Counted from the stretch's first letter, positions 25,467 to 34,682 are shown. The stretch is DNA of 64,000 nucleotides from Streptomyces sp. A 4/2 (GCF_940670765.1 NZ_CALNVW010000019.1:1-64000); one strand, 5' to 3'. Made by a program: numbers and translations. Notes: generated by a model not told the origin, from the sequence alone.

Positions 25467-26665
25467 GTGAGAACAAGCGTTTCGGACGGTACGGACGTGA
25501 CGGGCGGGCGGGACGTGACGGACGTGGGAGCCGCGATGGGCTGGACTGGCCCGAGGAGTGGGACAAGCAGTACGGCGGACCCGTGGGCCCCGTGAACAAC
25601 CAGGCTGGGAACGGAATGCCGAACGAAGGGCCGGACAACGCTGTCGACGGCCTCGACGAGGACGAGCTGGCACTGCGCCGCCTGATGCGCGGCGCCGTGC
25701 AGGACCTCACCCCGTCCGAGGACGCGCTCGACCACCTGCGCAGGGCCGTTCCGGCCCGCCGGGCCCGGCGGCGGCAGGTGGTCGTCGGTTCTGCGGCGGC
25801 GGCGCTGCTCGTCTGCACGGCCATCCCGGCCTTCATCCATGTCGCCGCCTCCGGAGGCGGCGTCGAGAAACACGCGGCGGTGGCAGGGCCCGGCCACCAC
25901 ACCCCCGGCAGCAAGGGCTCCGGTCCCGATGACGACGACGGCAGCCCCCGGAAGAAGGGGACGGCGTCCGGCGGGGACGGCGAGAAGGACAAGGACGGCG
26001 CGAAGGGCAGGACGCAGGGCTCGGGAACGGACAGCGACGACGGTACGAAGGGCGGCACCAAGGGCCCGCCGAACCGGGCACTCGCCGACCTGCCGACCTG
26101 CACGGCCGGCCAACTGGGCATCAGCCACGCGGCGACCGGTTCGCCCGACGCCGACGGCACGGTCTACGGAACCTTCCGCGTCTCGAACGTCTCCGACAGC
26201 CAGTGCGCGGTCAGCGACGCGGGCACCGTCAACTTCCAGGCGCTGGGCGCCGCCGACGCGGCCAGGATCACCGTGGTCGACCACACGGCGGGCGACGCGG
26301 CGAACGGCCTCCCCGACCCGTCGCAGGAGACGACCGGGCTGGTACTGGACCCGTCCCAGGCGTACGAGGTGAAGTTCGCCTGGGTCCCGGCGGAGACCTG
26401 CCCCACCGGGAACACCTCGCCCACCCCGACCCCTACGGGCGGCGGGGGCGGCACCAGCGGCAGCACGTCGGGCGGAAGCGTGCCGTCGAGCGGCAACACC
26501 GCGTCGGGCGTGGGCCCGCAGCTGGCCCGCGAGGACGGCGGTACGTCGGACGGCAGCGTCGCCGTGGTGCACGAGGCGGAGCCGGGCGTACCGGCCGCGG
26601 AGGCGACCATCCCCAACGCGTGCGCGGGGACGATCTACCGCACGGGGCTGCTCAGCGCGCCGTAG
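25463..26665 (+). CDS. single-pass membrane protein, candidate anti-sigma factor
   Basis: A 400-residue protein. The cytoplasmic part (1-112) begins with a GRYGRDGRAGRDGRGSRDG repeat and contains an acidic helix, LDEDELALRRLMRGAVQDL, like an anti-sigma docking region. One membrane segment follows (about 113-133, VVVGSAAAALLVCTAIPAF). Outside is a long Gly/Ser/Lys/Asp linker, then a globular domain (about 210-315) with three cysteines resembling DUF4232-type exported domains, and a Gly/Ser tail. Coupling to the ECF gene suggests it controls that factor; no zinc anti-sigma HxxxCxxC motif is present. Confidence 0.75.
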   Translation: MSENKRFGRYGRDGRAGRDGRGSRDGLDWPEEWDKQYGGPVGPVNNQAGNGMPNEGPDNAVDGLDEDELALRRLMRGAVQDLTPSEDALDHLRRAVPARRARRRQVVVGSAAAALLVCTAIPAFIHVAASGGGVEKHAAVAGPGHHTPGSKGSGPDDDDGSPRKKGTASGGDGEKDKDGAKGRTQGSGTDSDDGTKGGTKGPPNRALADLPTCTAGQLGISHAATGSPDADGTVYGTFRVSNVSDSQCAVSDAGTVNFQALGAADAARITVVDHTAGDAANGLPDPSQETTGLVLDPSQAYEVKFAWVPAETCPTGNTSPTPTPTGGGGGTSGSTSGGSVPSSGNTASGVGPQLAREDGGTSDGSVAVVHEAEPGVPAAEATIPNACAGTIYRTGLLSAP

Positions 26666-26677
26666 CTCTTCGGTGCG

Positions 26678-27514
26678 TCAGCTGCTGACCGGGGCCTCGG
26701 CTTCGGCCTTCGCCCCGACCGACTCCGCCGTGGTGGCGGGCGCTCCCGCGTCCACCGTGGGCTGCTCGTCCGGGACCAGGCCCAGTTCCACGTCCCTGAG
26801 GGCCTCCGCCTCGCGGCGGGCCAGCCGGAACCACATGAAGACGACGAAGCCCGCGAAGACGAACCACTCACCGGTGTAGCCGAGGTTCTGGAAGGACTTC
26901 AGGTCGAGCCCGCTGTTCTGCGGCGCCGCGGCCGGGACCGCGGTGAGTCCGGCGGAGGCGCGCGGCAGGGTGACCCAGGCGTCGTACACGGGGTACGGCA
27001 CGAGGTTCACCAGCGAGGCCGCGCTGATGATCCCGATCTGCCCGGACGGCAGCCCGCCCCCGGAGTACGCCCCGTCCGTGCCGCTGTTCTCGGACGCCTG
27101 GAGCGAGCCGGTGACGGTGACCGGGCCCTTCGGCGCCGCGGGCGCCTTCGCGCCGGGCGGCAGCCAGCCGCGCACCACGGGGAGCGCCTTGCCGCCGTCG
27201 GTGCGGAGCAGGGTCAGTACGTACGAGCCCTGCTTGCCGTCCACGACCCGGTCGGGCACCAGGAACTGCTCGGCGTAGTGGCCGGTCGCGTGGGCCTGTC
27301 GCCCGGAGGTGTCCAGGTTGACGGGCAGCAGGGAGTCCAGCGGGGCGGAGGCCTGGCGGGCCGGGTCGGGACGGTGCTCGTCGGAGCGGTGGGTGGCCAC
27401 GCGGTCCTCGAACCTGCTCAGCTGCCAGGACCCCATGAAGATGCAGAAGGGGATGGCGAGCAGGGCGAAGAGGGTGATCCCGCACCAGCGGGGTGTCAGC
27501 AGGAACCGGTACAC
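26678..27514 (-). CDS. SURF1 family protein
   Basis: A 278-residue membrane protein with two terminal transmembrane helices (RFLLTPRWCGITLFALLAIP at the front, WFVFAGFVVFMWFRLARR at the back) flanking an exported domain. That is the SURF1 layout, a factor for assembly of haem-copper cytochrome c oxidase. Family motifs include GSWQLSRFEDR after the first helix and VRGWLPPG in the loop. GTG 27514 is favoured; longer frames reach 27601 without a site. It ends 12 bp from the convergent membrane protein gene. Confidence 0.88.
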   Translation of the reverse strand: MYRFLLTPRWCGITLFALLAIPFCIFMGSWQLSRFEDRVATHRSDEHRPDPARQASAPLDSLLPVNLDTSGRQAHATGHYAEQFLVPDRVVDGKQGSYVLTLLRTDGGKALPVVRGWLPPGAKAPAAPKGPVTVTGSLQASENSGTDGAYSGGGLPSGQIGIISAASLVNLVPYPVYDAWVTLPRASAGLTAVPAAAPQNSGLDLKSFQNLGYTGEWFVFAGFVVFMWFRLARREAEALRDVELGLVPDEQPTVDAGAPATTAESVGAKAEAEAPVSS

Positions 27515-27651
27515 ATCTCTTACGGTACGGGGCGCGCATTCCGGACTCCGCCCGGGTCCGGGGACCCGGGCGGGAGTGTGCCCGCCGCGCCGGGGGCGCA
27601 CGCCCCGGAGGAACGGCCCGGCGCGGGCAGTGACCTGGACCTTGGCTCCGC

Positions 27652-27718
27652 GCCTCAGGCCCCGGACGGGCCGCCCGGACCCCGGCCCCGTGCCTCAGGC
27701 CCCGGACGGGCCGCCCGG
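27652..27718. repeat. 27-bp direct repeat at the peptidase stop codon
   Basis: Two identical 27-bp copies (27652-27678 and 27692-27718) lie 40 bp apart. The second encodes the last residues and stop codon of the S9 peptidase on the minus strand; the first is beyond the stop. It looks like a local duplication. Confidence 0.85.
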
Positions 27719-29497
27719 GATGTGCCGGGCCGCGAAGTCCAGCTCCAGCCGCACCTGCTTGATCCGTTCCTCCACGACCAGCGACCCGTGCCCCGCGTCG
27801 TACCGGTACACCTCGTGCACCGCGCCGCGACCGGCCAGCCGGTCCACGTAGTTCTCGACCTGCCGGATCGGGCACCGGGGGTCGTTCACCCCGGCCGAGA
27901 TGTAGACGGGCGCCCGCACCGCGTCCACGTACGTCAGCGGTGACGACGCCGCGAACCTCTCCGGTACGGTCTCCGGCGTGCCGCCGAGCAGCGTCCGGTC
28001 CATCGCCTTGAGGCCCTCCATCTCGTCGTGGTACGCCGTGACGTAGTCCGCGACGGGCACCGCGGCCAGGCCCAGCGCCCAGGCGTCCGGCTGGGTGCCG
28101 AGGCCGAGCAGCGTCAGGTACCCGCCCCAGGAGCCGCCCGCGAGGACGAGCCGGGCGGGGTCGGCGAGACCGGAGGCGACGGCCCATTCCCGTACGGCCG
28201 CGATGTCCTCCAGCTCGATCAGCCCGACCCGGTGCTTGAGCGCGTCGGTCCAGGCCCGGCCGTACCCCGTCGAGCCGCGGTAGTTGACCCGGACGACCGC
28301 GTACCCGTGGTCGACCCAGGCCGCGGGCCCGGATCCGAACGCGTCGCTGTCGTGCCAGGTCGGGCCGCCGTGGATCTCGAAGAGCGTGGGGAAGGGGCCG
28401 TCCCCGGCGGGCTGCTGGACCAGGGCGTGGATCCGGCCGCCGGGGCCCTCCACCCAGACGTCCCGCACCGGCACCGACTCCGGCGCCTTCATCCCCGGCG
28501 GGTCGAGCACGACCGCGCCCGAGGTGGAGCGGACGACCGGCGGCAGCGCGGCCGACGACCACAGGTACTCGACGGTGCCGTCCGGGCGGGCGGTCGCACC
28601 GGACACCGAACCGGCGGGGGTCTCCACCCGTACGAGCTGGTGCGTGGCCAGTTCGTACCGCCACATCTCGCTGCGCGCCTCGAAGCTGTGCACGATCAGC
28701 AGCGCCGAACCGTCCGGATACCACTCGGCGCTCACATCGCCCGGCAGCTCGATCGCGAGCGCCGTCTCGGTGCCCGACGCGACGTCCCACACCATCGGCT
28801 CCCAGCGACCGCGCCGCTGGTGCCCGACGAGCAGGCGGGTGTCCCCGGCGACCGGCGCGAACCCGAGGACTTCGAGCCCCAGCTCCTTCGTGCCGCCCTT
28901 GGTGTCGTCGAGCTCGGCGACCGCCGAACCGTCCGGCCGCAGCACCCGCAGCGCGGAGTGCATGGCGTCCCCGTGCTCGGTGTGCTCGATCGCGATGAGC
29001 GTCCCGTCGTGCGAGAGGTCGCCGACGCCGGCGGACTCCCGGTGCCGGTAGATCTCCACGGGGGCGGCGCCGGGCCGTACGAGATGAACGGTCGACCCTT
29101 CCTCGTCCGTCGACCGCCCCACCACGGCGGTCCCGTCCCGGCCGATGCCCAGCCCGGCCGGGTACGAGGGCTCCAGACCGGGCGTCGAGGGTTCGTCAGG
29201 CCCGCCGTGGAAGGGCTGGCGCATCCACACACCGAACTCGTCCCCGTCGGTGTCGCTGAACCACCACAGCCACTCGCCGTCGGGCGAGAGGGTTCCGTCG
29301 GTCGTTCCGTTCGGCCGGTCGGTGGCCTGTCGCTGCTCGCCGCTCCTGCGGTCCCAGGTGTACAGCTCGTACGTCCCGGTCGCGTTGGACACGAACAGGG
29401 AGCGGTCGGGGGCGTCCTCGGCCCAGTCGGGCAGCCCGACGCGCGGGGCCCGGAAGCGCTTCTCCCAGTCGGGCATGGACTTCTCGTCGTCACTCAT
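27695..29497 (-). CDS. prolyl oligopeptidase family (S9) serine peptidase
   Basis: A 600-residue cytoplasmic peptidase. The first 350 residues form a beta-propeller with repeats such as LSPDGEWLWWFSDTDGDE. The C-terminal alpha/beta-hydrolase domain shows Ser456 in GGSWGGYL, an Asp in NDPRCPI and the His in DAGHGS, the full triad. Such enzymes cut short peptides or acyl-peptides. ATG 29497 (MSDDEKS) is chosen; an in-frame start at 29521 has no better signal. It is divergent from the T7SS-like operon at 29707. Confidence 0.92.
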   Translation of the reverse strand: MSDDEKSMPDWEKRFRAPRVGLPDWAEDAPDRSLFVSNATGTYELYTWDRRSGEQRQATDRPNGTTDGTLSPDGEWLWWFSDTDGDEFGVWMRQPFHGGPDEPSTPGLEPSYPAGLGIGRDGTAVVGRSTDEEGSTVHLVRPGAAPVEIYRHRESAGVGDLSHDGTLIAIEHTEHGDAMHSALRVLRPDGSAVAELDDTKGGTKELGLEVLGFAPVAGDTRLLVGHQRRGRWEPMVWDVASGTETALAIELPGDVSAEWYPDGSALLIVHSFEARSEMWRYELATHQLVRVETPAGSVSGATARPDGTVEYLWSSAALPPVVRSTSGAVVLDPPGMKAPESVPVRDVWVEGPGGRIHALVQQPAGDGPFPTLFEIHGGPTWHDSDAFGSGPAAWVDHGYAVVRVNYRGSTGYGRAWTDALKHRVGLIELEDIAAVREWAVASGLADPARLVLAGGSWGGYLTLLGLGTQPDAWALGLAAVPVADYVTAYHDEMEGLKAMDRTLLGGTPETVPERFAASSPLTYVDAVRAPVYISAGVNDPRCPIRQVENYVDRLAGRGAVHEVYRYDAGHGSLVVEERIKQVRLELDFAARHIPGGPSGA

Positions 29498-29691
29498 GTG
29501 CCCATGTAACCCGATCGGCACCGGGGGTGTTCGACGGGACGTCCGACGATCCGGCGGCCAGGCACCGTGGCCGTGGCTGCCCTGGCGCTTGGCGGGACGA
29601 TCCGGAAACCGAGTGGGTTCCGTGACACCGGGAGTCGGTACCTTTGGGTCCGTGCGTGATCAAGCACGGACAACGGTGTGTGCAACGTCGG

Positions 29692-29697
29692 TATAAC
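29692..29697 (+). promoter_or_regulatory. candidate -10 element of the T7SS-like operon
   Basis: TATAAC at 29692-29697 sits nine bases before the ATG at 29707, in the 209-bp divergent region. A transcript starting about seven bases downstream would have almost no leader. No good -35 is seen. Confidence 0.35.
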
Positions 29698-29706
29698 GGG
29701 GGCGAT

Positions 29707-30021
29707 ATGAGCGACTTGTCGATCGACTACGAAGTGCTGAACCGGGTGAGAGGCAACCTCGACCACATCGCCGAGCTGATGAAGAAGCCGGGCCAGGACA
29801 TGAAGCATGTCTCCGGTAAATCCATCGGCGTGCCCGAACTCGCCAAGCGGATGGACCACTTCGGCGACGAGTGGTCGTACGGGATCAAGAAGCTGACGAA
29901 GTTCTCCGCAAATGCGTCCAAAGCGCTGCTCAAGATCAAGGAAGCCTTCGAGAAGCTCGACACCGAACTCGCCGACGCGAACGCCAAGGCCAACGGCAAG
30001 GGCAAGGGGGGTGACAAGTAG
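29707..30021 (+). CDS. WXG100-like small helical protein
   Basis: A 104-residue all-helical protein without a signal peptide, the size and fold pattern of WXG100/EsxA-like proteins secreted by type VII systems. Two long helices flank a turn containing DEWSYG, a variant of the Trp-x-Gly hairpin, and the C-terminus is Lys/Gly-rich and flexible. A GGGGG run lies just before the ATG. It is two bases upstream of the next gene, so the two are probably translated together and may form a heterodimer. Confidence 0.75.
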   Translation: MSDLSIDYEVLNRVRGNLDHIAELMKKPGQDMKHVSGKSIGVPELAKRMDHFGDEWSYGIKKLTKFSANASKALLKIKEAFEKLDTELADANAKANGKGKGGDK

Positions 30022-30023
30022 CC

Positions 30024-31340
30024 ATGGCTGAAGCGCTGCTGGAGCACTTCCCGGCCCTGGGCTTCGTGCCCTGTCCGGGGGATCACGTGATGGCCGACGA
30101 CATGGCCAAGACGATCCGCCGGACGGCGAAGGCGCTCGTCGAGATCTGCCAGGTCCTGCACGGCACCGGCCCCGGCGACTGGAAGGGCAAGACGGCTGAG
30201 GCCTTCCGGGCGAAGTTCGACGACGACTTCCGGCCCCGCATGGACGACGCCCGCGATTCGTTCGACGGTGCGGCCACCGCCCTGGAGGCCTGGGCGGACT
30301 ACATGGAGATCAAGCAGAAGGCCGCCACGAGTCTGGAGACCGAGGCGGCAGAGGCCAAGAAGCAGCTGGGGGCGGCGCACGACGGCGCGGACAAGCTCGA
30401 CAAGGCCGATGCCGACACGAAGGACACCGAGGACCACAAGGACAAGGTCAAGTCGGCCGGCCGGGCGGTGACCGACAAGGAACACGCGTTGGAAGAAGTC
30501 CGCACCCGGGGGCACAACCTGGCGTCGGACTACCAGAAGTACGGCAAGGAGATCGAGGGCCGGCTGAAGAAGGCCATGGACATCGCCCCGAACGAGCCCG
30601 GTATGTGGGACAAGCTCGGGCACGCCATCGAGTCGCTCGGCAAGGTACTGGCGGACCTGCCCGGCGCGGTGGCCGATGTCCTCGCCGATGTCGGCCACTG
30701 GCTGCAGGCGCACGCCGACTGGATCACCGTGGCGGCCTCCGTCATCGGCGTCATCGCCATCTTCTGCCCGGTACTCGCTCCGCTGGCCATCGGGCTGAGC
30801 GCCGTCGCGTTCCTCGCGCACGCGACGGCCTACGGGGTGAGCGGTCTCTTCCCGCCCACCGGCGCCAACGCCTCCAACTGGCTCACGCTCGGCGGTGACG
30901 CACTGGGCATGGTGCCCGGCGTGGGCGCGGTGGGCAAGGGGATCAGTGCCGGAGCGAAGGCGGGCCGGGCGACCGAGGGCGTTGTCGCAGGCACCAGGGT
31001 CGGCGTCAAGACGGCGAGCGCGACAGCGAAGGGACTGATGAAGGCCGCGGACCCGGTCGCCGCGGTGATCGACAAGCCGGTGATGGCCGCCGCGACCAAG
31101 CTGGGGGTCTCGCGCGCCACAGCGCTGACCGTCACCGAGGGAGTTCAGGCCACGGCCATGACCGCCTGGACCGCACCGACCGTGCTGAACCTCGTGGACC
31201 CCAGCGACCGCAATTCCGCTGCCGCCACGTGGGGCACCGGCGCGGGCGACATCGTCACGGGAATCGGCGGCGGAAAGGTCGGCGGTGCCGCGGCCATCGC
31301 CAGCACCATAGGCCTGGGTGTCTGGGAGCTGACGCACTGA
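30024..31340 (+). CDS. large putative T7SS-secreted protein
   Basis: A 438-residue protein. The first 115 residues match the putative T7SS signal domain: PGDHVMADDMAKTIRRTAKA, then the turn GPGDWKGKTAEAFRAKF with the Trp-x-Gly. A long Lys/Asp/Ala coiled coil follows (about 110-190). A hydrophobic stretch (about 235-275, VAASVIGVIAIFCPVLAPLA) could insert in a membrane, and the remainder is Ala/Gly-rich with glycine zippers. No enzyme motif is visible, so the cargo may act by membrane insertion or serve structurally. It overlaps the next gene (TGATG). Confidence 0.78.
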   Translation: MAEALLEHFPALGFVPCPGDHVMADDMAKTIRRTAKALVEICQVLHGTGPGDWKGKTAEAFRAKFDDDFRPRMDDARDSFDGAATALEAWADYMEIKQKAATSLETEAAEAKKQLGAAHDGADKLDKADADTKDTEDHKDKVKSAGRAVTDKEHALEEVRTRGHNLASDYQKYGKEIEGRLKKAMDIAPNEPGMWDKLGHAIESLGKVLADLPGAVADVLADVGHWLQAHADWITVAASVIGVIAIFCPVLAPLAIGLSAVAFLAHATAYGVSGLFPPTGANASNWLTLGGDALGMVPGVGAVGKGISAGAKAGRATEGVVAGTRVGVKTASATAKGLMKAADPVAAVIDKPVMAAATKLGVSRATALTVTEGVQATAMTAWTAPTVLNLVDPSDRNSAAATWGTGAGDIVTGIGGGKVGGAAAIASTIGLGVWELTH

Positions 31341-32116
31341 TGACACCCACAGACGTGGCGCCGAACACGGCGCCGAACACGGCGCCGGACGTGAACGCCG
31401 CGACTGCCGTGGCCACTTCCTCCTCGGTCGGTGCAGCAGCCGACGGGGTGCCTGACCTCTGGTTCGAACTGCCTCCGGGTTTCACGGAGTTCGATCTTGC
31501 GGAGGATCCGGAGGAGCGCATGCTGCGGATGGCTGATGCGATCGACCGGTTGTTCGTCGAGGCGACGCCCGTGCAGAAGTTGAGTCTGGTCGTGTCGGGT
31601 GAGTACGCGCTTCAGACCTTGATCGCTTCGGGTGGTGCGCATGCGTCGAGCTGTCTTGTGCGGATGCCTGACGGGAGGCTGTCGCAGGGGACGTTGTGTG
31701 TGATGGTCGAGAGTCCGGATGTGGGTCCGGAGGATCAGGACAGGCGGGGGGCGGCGAAGCGTACGGCTGTTCAGTGGAGTGAGCAGTTCCCGGAGGCCGA
31801 GGCCGCGCTGATCATGTTGCCGTACGGGCCTGCGGCTTTGTGCATACGTGATCAGGATCTGCAGATTCCGGGTGCGGTGTTCGGTCTGGACACTCCTACT
31901 CCTGCTCTGATCCGGCAGGTGCAGTTCTGTGTGCCGCTCAGAACTGGCCCCGGTTCGGCCCTCTTCACTTTCATGACCGAGGATGTCGACCACTGGGACG
32001 AGTACCTCGTTGTCGTGGCCACCATCATGAAGTCGGTCTCGGCGGACGAGCCGGACGGAGAGAGCACCCCGGTCTCCGACAGCCCGGATGCCGGGGAAAC
32101 GGAGGGAAGGGCATGA
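31340..32116 (+). CDS. hypothetical T7SS-operon protein
   Basis: A 258-residue soluble protein that I recognise only by context. After an APNTAPNTAP tail it opens PDLWFELPPGFTEFDLAEDPEERM and has an alternating alpha/beta pattern. Streptomyces T7SS-like loci often hold such a gene, so a chaperone-like (EspG-type) or accessory role is possible. Codons in its middle part (about 31490-31930) end in T or A more often than in its neighbours, suggesting separate history. ATG overlaps the upstream stop, and its own stop overlaps the next start by ATGA. Confidence 0.65.
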   Translation: MTPTDVAPNTAPNTAPDVNAATAVATSSSVGAAADGVPDLWFELPPGFTEFDLAEDPEERMLRMADAIDRLFVEATPVQKLSLVVSGEYALQTLIASGGAHASSCLVRMPDGRLSQGTLCVMVESPDVGPEDQDRRGAAKRTAVQWSEQFPEAEAALIMLPYGPAALCIRDQDLQIPGAVFGLDTPTPALIRQVQFCVPLRTGPGSALFTFMTEDVDHWDEYLVVVATIMKSVSADEPDGESTPVSDSPDAGETEGRA

Positions 32117-33024
32117 GCACTGCTACGGAGGGTGTACCGCTGAGGCGGCGTACGGGAGTCCGTGTCCTGCTGGCGGTCGTCATCGGCTGCTACGTGCTTG
32201 CCGTGACCGCAGGAATGTTCCTCCTGTCGGACGACCTCGGATTCGGCCTCCTGGCTCTTCTGTGGGTCGTGGCCGGCGTACTGCTCACGGTGCTGATCTG
32301 CGGGCTGGGAGTCGCCGTCGATTCCGCTCTGTACGCGGCGTTGTTCATCGTGCTCGCCTCGGTGATGTCCGCGGGTGTCGCCGGGATGGCCCGGGACGAT
32401 CTCACTCTTCAGCAGCGCGGGGACCGGGTCACGGCCACGGTGGTGAAGGAACGGATCGACCCGATCCAGGGGCGTAAGGCCCGTCAGTCCCACTACACGC
32501 TGCAGCGCCGGGACGGTACGCCGGTTCCCGGACCCGAGATGACGACGCAGTCCGACCGCTACGACGTCGGCAACGTGCTGACCGTCATCGCGGACCCCCA
32601 GGGCAAGCTCGCGCCCAGGACGCCCGACCAGGCGAGCGCCACCGGCGAGTTGGCCGGCTCCGGGGCGTTGGCTCTTCTGGCGCTCGCTGCGGTGGGTTGG
32701 ATGACGTGGCGGGGTTCGGATGCCGGGAGGCGGCGGGCCGCGGAGAAGGGGAAGAAGCCGTCCGGCGTGCGGAAGGCGTACAAGGTGGTCACGGGTGACC
32801 ACAGCACGGAGGGCGAGCAGGAGGAGAAGCTGCGGGAGGCGCTGCGCACCTACCCCACTGACCGGCGCGGCTACATCAAGGTGCAGCCGGAGGAGTTTCC
32901 CGATCTGTCGCAGCTTCGGGCGGCCCGCATCGCGTGGGAGATGGGGCTGCGCGCGGAGGCGGCGGGCAACCGGGGTTCGTGGCGGTTCGGGGAGAACGTG
33001 CTGGAGGAAGTCCCGCACGAGTGA
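32113..33024 (+). CDS. membrane protein, last gene of the T7SS-like operon
   Basis: A 303-residue protein with three transmembrane segments near the front (LLAVVIGCYVLAVTAGMFLL, LLALLWVVAGVLLTVLICGL and LYAALFIVLASVMSAGVAGM), an exported beta-rich domain (about 100-175), a further segment (LALLALAAVGWMTW) and a cytoplasmic tail of about 85 residues. It has no enzyme motif. The ATGA overlap with the upstream gene places it in the same transcript, where it could anchor or export the soluble partners. Confidence 0.7.
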   Translation: MSTATEGVPLRRRTGVRVLLAVVIGCYVLAVTAGMFLLSDDLGFGLLALLWVVAGVLLTVLICGLGVAVDSALYAALFIVLASVMSAGVAGMARDDLTLQQRGDRVTATVVKERIDPIQGRKARQSHYTLQRRDGTPVPGPEMTTQSDRYDVGNVLTVIADPQGKLAPRTPDQASATGELAGSGALALLALAAVGWMTWRGSDAGRRRAAEKGKKPSGVRKAYKVVTGDHSTEGEQEEKLREALRTYPTDRRGYIKVQPEEFPDLSQLRAARIAWEMGLRAEAAGNRGSWRFGENVLEEVPHE

Positions 33025-33099
33025 GGTCACGCTGCCCGCGAGGGTGGACGGGCCCCTCGGACGGGCGATGCGGACGGGGAATGCCCACGGCACTCGACG

Positions 33100-34398
33100 T
33101 CACGCGAGCGCGAAGTACCGCAGCCAGATGTACCCCGCCGACAGCACCAGCGTGGCCGCCGTGACGATCAGGCCGTAGCGGGTGAACTGCCAGAAGGAGA
33201 TCGGGGTGCCGTTGCGCTCCGCGATGCCGAGGACGACGACGTTCGCGCTGGCGCCGATCGCCGTCGCGTTGCCGCCGAGGTCCGCGCCGAGGGTCAGGGC
33301 CCACCACATGACGTGGTGGGCGCCGCCGCCCAGGCTGTGGACGAGGTCGCCGGTGATGGGGGCCATGGTCGCGACGTACGGGATGTTGTCGACGATCCCG
33401 GACAGTGCGCCGGACGCGCCGAGCAGCAGCATCGAGCCGCCGAGTTCCCGGTCGCCCACCGCGTTCGACAGGGCGTGGGACACCTCGCCGATGACTCCGG
33501 TGTCTATCAGGGCGCCGATCATCACGAACAGCCCGGCGAAGAAGGCGAGTGTGGGCCACTCGACCTCGGTCAGTACCTCGCCGGTGCGGACGGTGGAGAC
33601 GGCGACGAGCAGTCCGGCGCCGAGCAGGGCGACGACGCTCGGTGCCCAGTGCAGTACCGGGTGCAGGACGAACCCCGCGATGACCAGGGCGAGTACGCCC
33701 AGGCCCTGGGCGAGGAGGCGTGGGTCGCGGATGGTCTCGTTCTCGTCCAGCGCCATGACCTGGGCGGCGCGCTCCGCGTCGTAGACGAACGCGCCGCGGA
33801 ACAGGAAGCGGCACAGCGCGATCAGTACGGCCGTCAACAGTACGGCCAGCGGCGCCAGATCGGTCAGGAAGTCGTTGAAGGTGAGCCCGGCCCGCCCGGC
33901 GACGATGATGTTCGGCGGGTCGCCGACCAGGGTGGCGATGCCGCCGATGTTGGAGGCGAACACCTCGGCGATCAGGAACGGCGCGACGGACAGTGCGAGC
34001 CGCTGGCAGATCAGCAGGGTGACCGGGGCGATCAGCAGGACGGTGGTGACGTTGTCCAGCAGCGCCGAGGCCAGCGCGGTGATGGCGACCAGCATGGCCA
34101 TCACCCGGAACGGCCGGGCCCTGGCGCGTTTCACCGACCAGACGGCCAGGTACTCGAAGAGGCCGGTCCGTTTCAGGACACCGACGATCACCATCATCCC
34201 GAGCAGCAGGAAGATGACGTTCCAGTCGATGCCGGATTCCTGGGAGAAGAACGCCGATTGGTCGTCGGTCGCGCCGAGCGCCAGCATGAGGCCCGCGCCG
34301 CCGAGCGCGGCGGCGACGCGGTGGATCTTCTCGCTGATGATCAGGGCATAGGTACCGGCGAAGACGGCGACGGCCGCCCACGCATGCCAGTCGCTCAC
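33100..34398 (-). CDS. SLC13/ArsB-NhaD superfamily ion transporter
   Basis: A 432-residue membrane protein with about 11-12 helices. Two inverted half-repeats are visible, with the conserved ASNIGGIATLVGDPPNIIVA and, in the second half, ALGADLGGNATAIGASANVV, the paired substrate-binding loops of this superfamily. The NIGG-DPPN version is typical of ArsB-like and NhaD members. Arsenite, Na+/H+ or dicarboxylate specificity cannot be decided, and no arsenic genes are near. It starts at ATG 34398. Confidence 0.88.
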   Translation of the reverse strand: MSDWHAWAAVAVFAGTYALIISEKIHRVAAALGGAGLMLALGATDDQSAFFSQESGIDWNVIFLLLGMMVIVGVLKRTGLFEYLAVWSVKRARARPFRVMAMLVAITALASALLDNVTTVLLIAPVTLLICQRLALSVAPFLIAEVFASNIGGIATLVGDPPNIIVAGRAGLTFNDFLTDLAPLAVLLTAVLIALCRFLFRGAFVYDAERAAQVMALDENETIRDPRLLAQGLGVLALVIAGFVLHPVLHWAPSVVALLGAGLLVAVSTVRTGEVLTEVEWPTLAFFAGLFVMIGALIDTGVIGEVSHALSNAVGDRELGGSMLLLGASGALSGIVDNIPYVATMAPITGDLVHSLGGGAHHVMWWALTLGADLGGNATAIGASANVVVLGIAERNGTPISFWQFTRYGLIVTAATLVLSAGYIWLRYFALA

Positions 34399-34549
34399 AG
34401 GATGTCCAAACAGAAGGCCCAGGTCAGGGGGGTGGGCGTGGGCCGGTCCGGCCTACGCACCCGCTGACGTTACGGCCGGCCCGCGCACCGCTGACAGGCT
34501 GCCGCCGCGCAGCACACAGCGCCCGAACTCTGCCGGAATCGGGCATTGA

Positions 34550-34680
34550 GCCCCTGGTGTGCAGATGGTGGGGCGCGCAGGTGGCGCCCAGATGGGTGGG
34601 GCGCAGGTGGTGGTGGTCAGGGTGGGTGGTGGTCAGGGTGGGCGGGGGCGCAGGTGGTGGCGCACAGGTGGTGCGCGGGC
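34550..34680. other. G-rich GGTGG-repeat tract
   Basis: This 130-bp stretch is dominated by GGTGG, GGGTGG and CAGGTGG units on the plus strand, beyond the end of the PucR-type gene. It has enough G-runs to form G-quadruplexes and may act as a transcription end. I see no gene in it. Confidence 0.55.
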
Positions 34681-34682
34681 GG

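Noticed and set aside
29707..33024. A complete type VII secretion locus
   Set aside because: No FtsK/SpoIIIE-type EccC ATPase, EccB, EccD or mycosin gene is present next to these four genes.
33313..34467. A 384-codon plus-strand frame rich in Gln, Gly and Asp
   Set aside because: It is the antisense of the SLC13-type transporter, whose membrane helices explain the composition.
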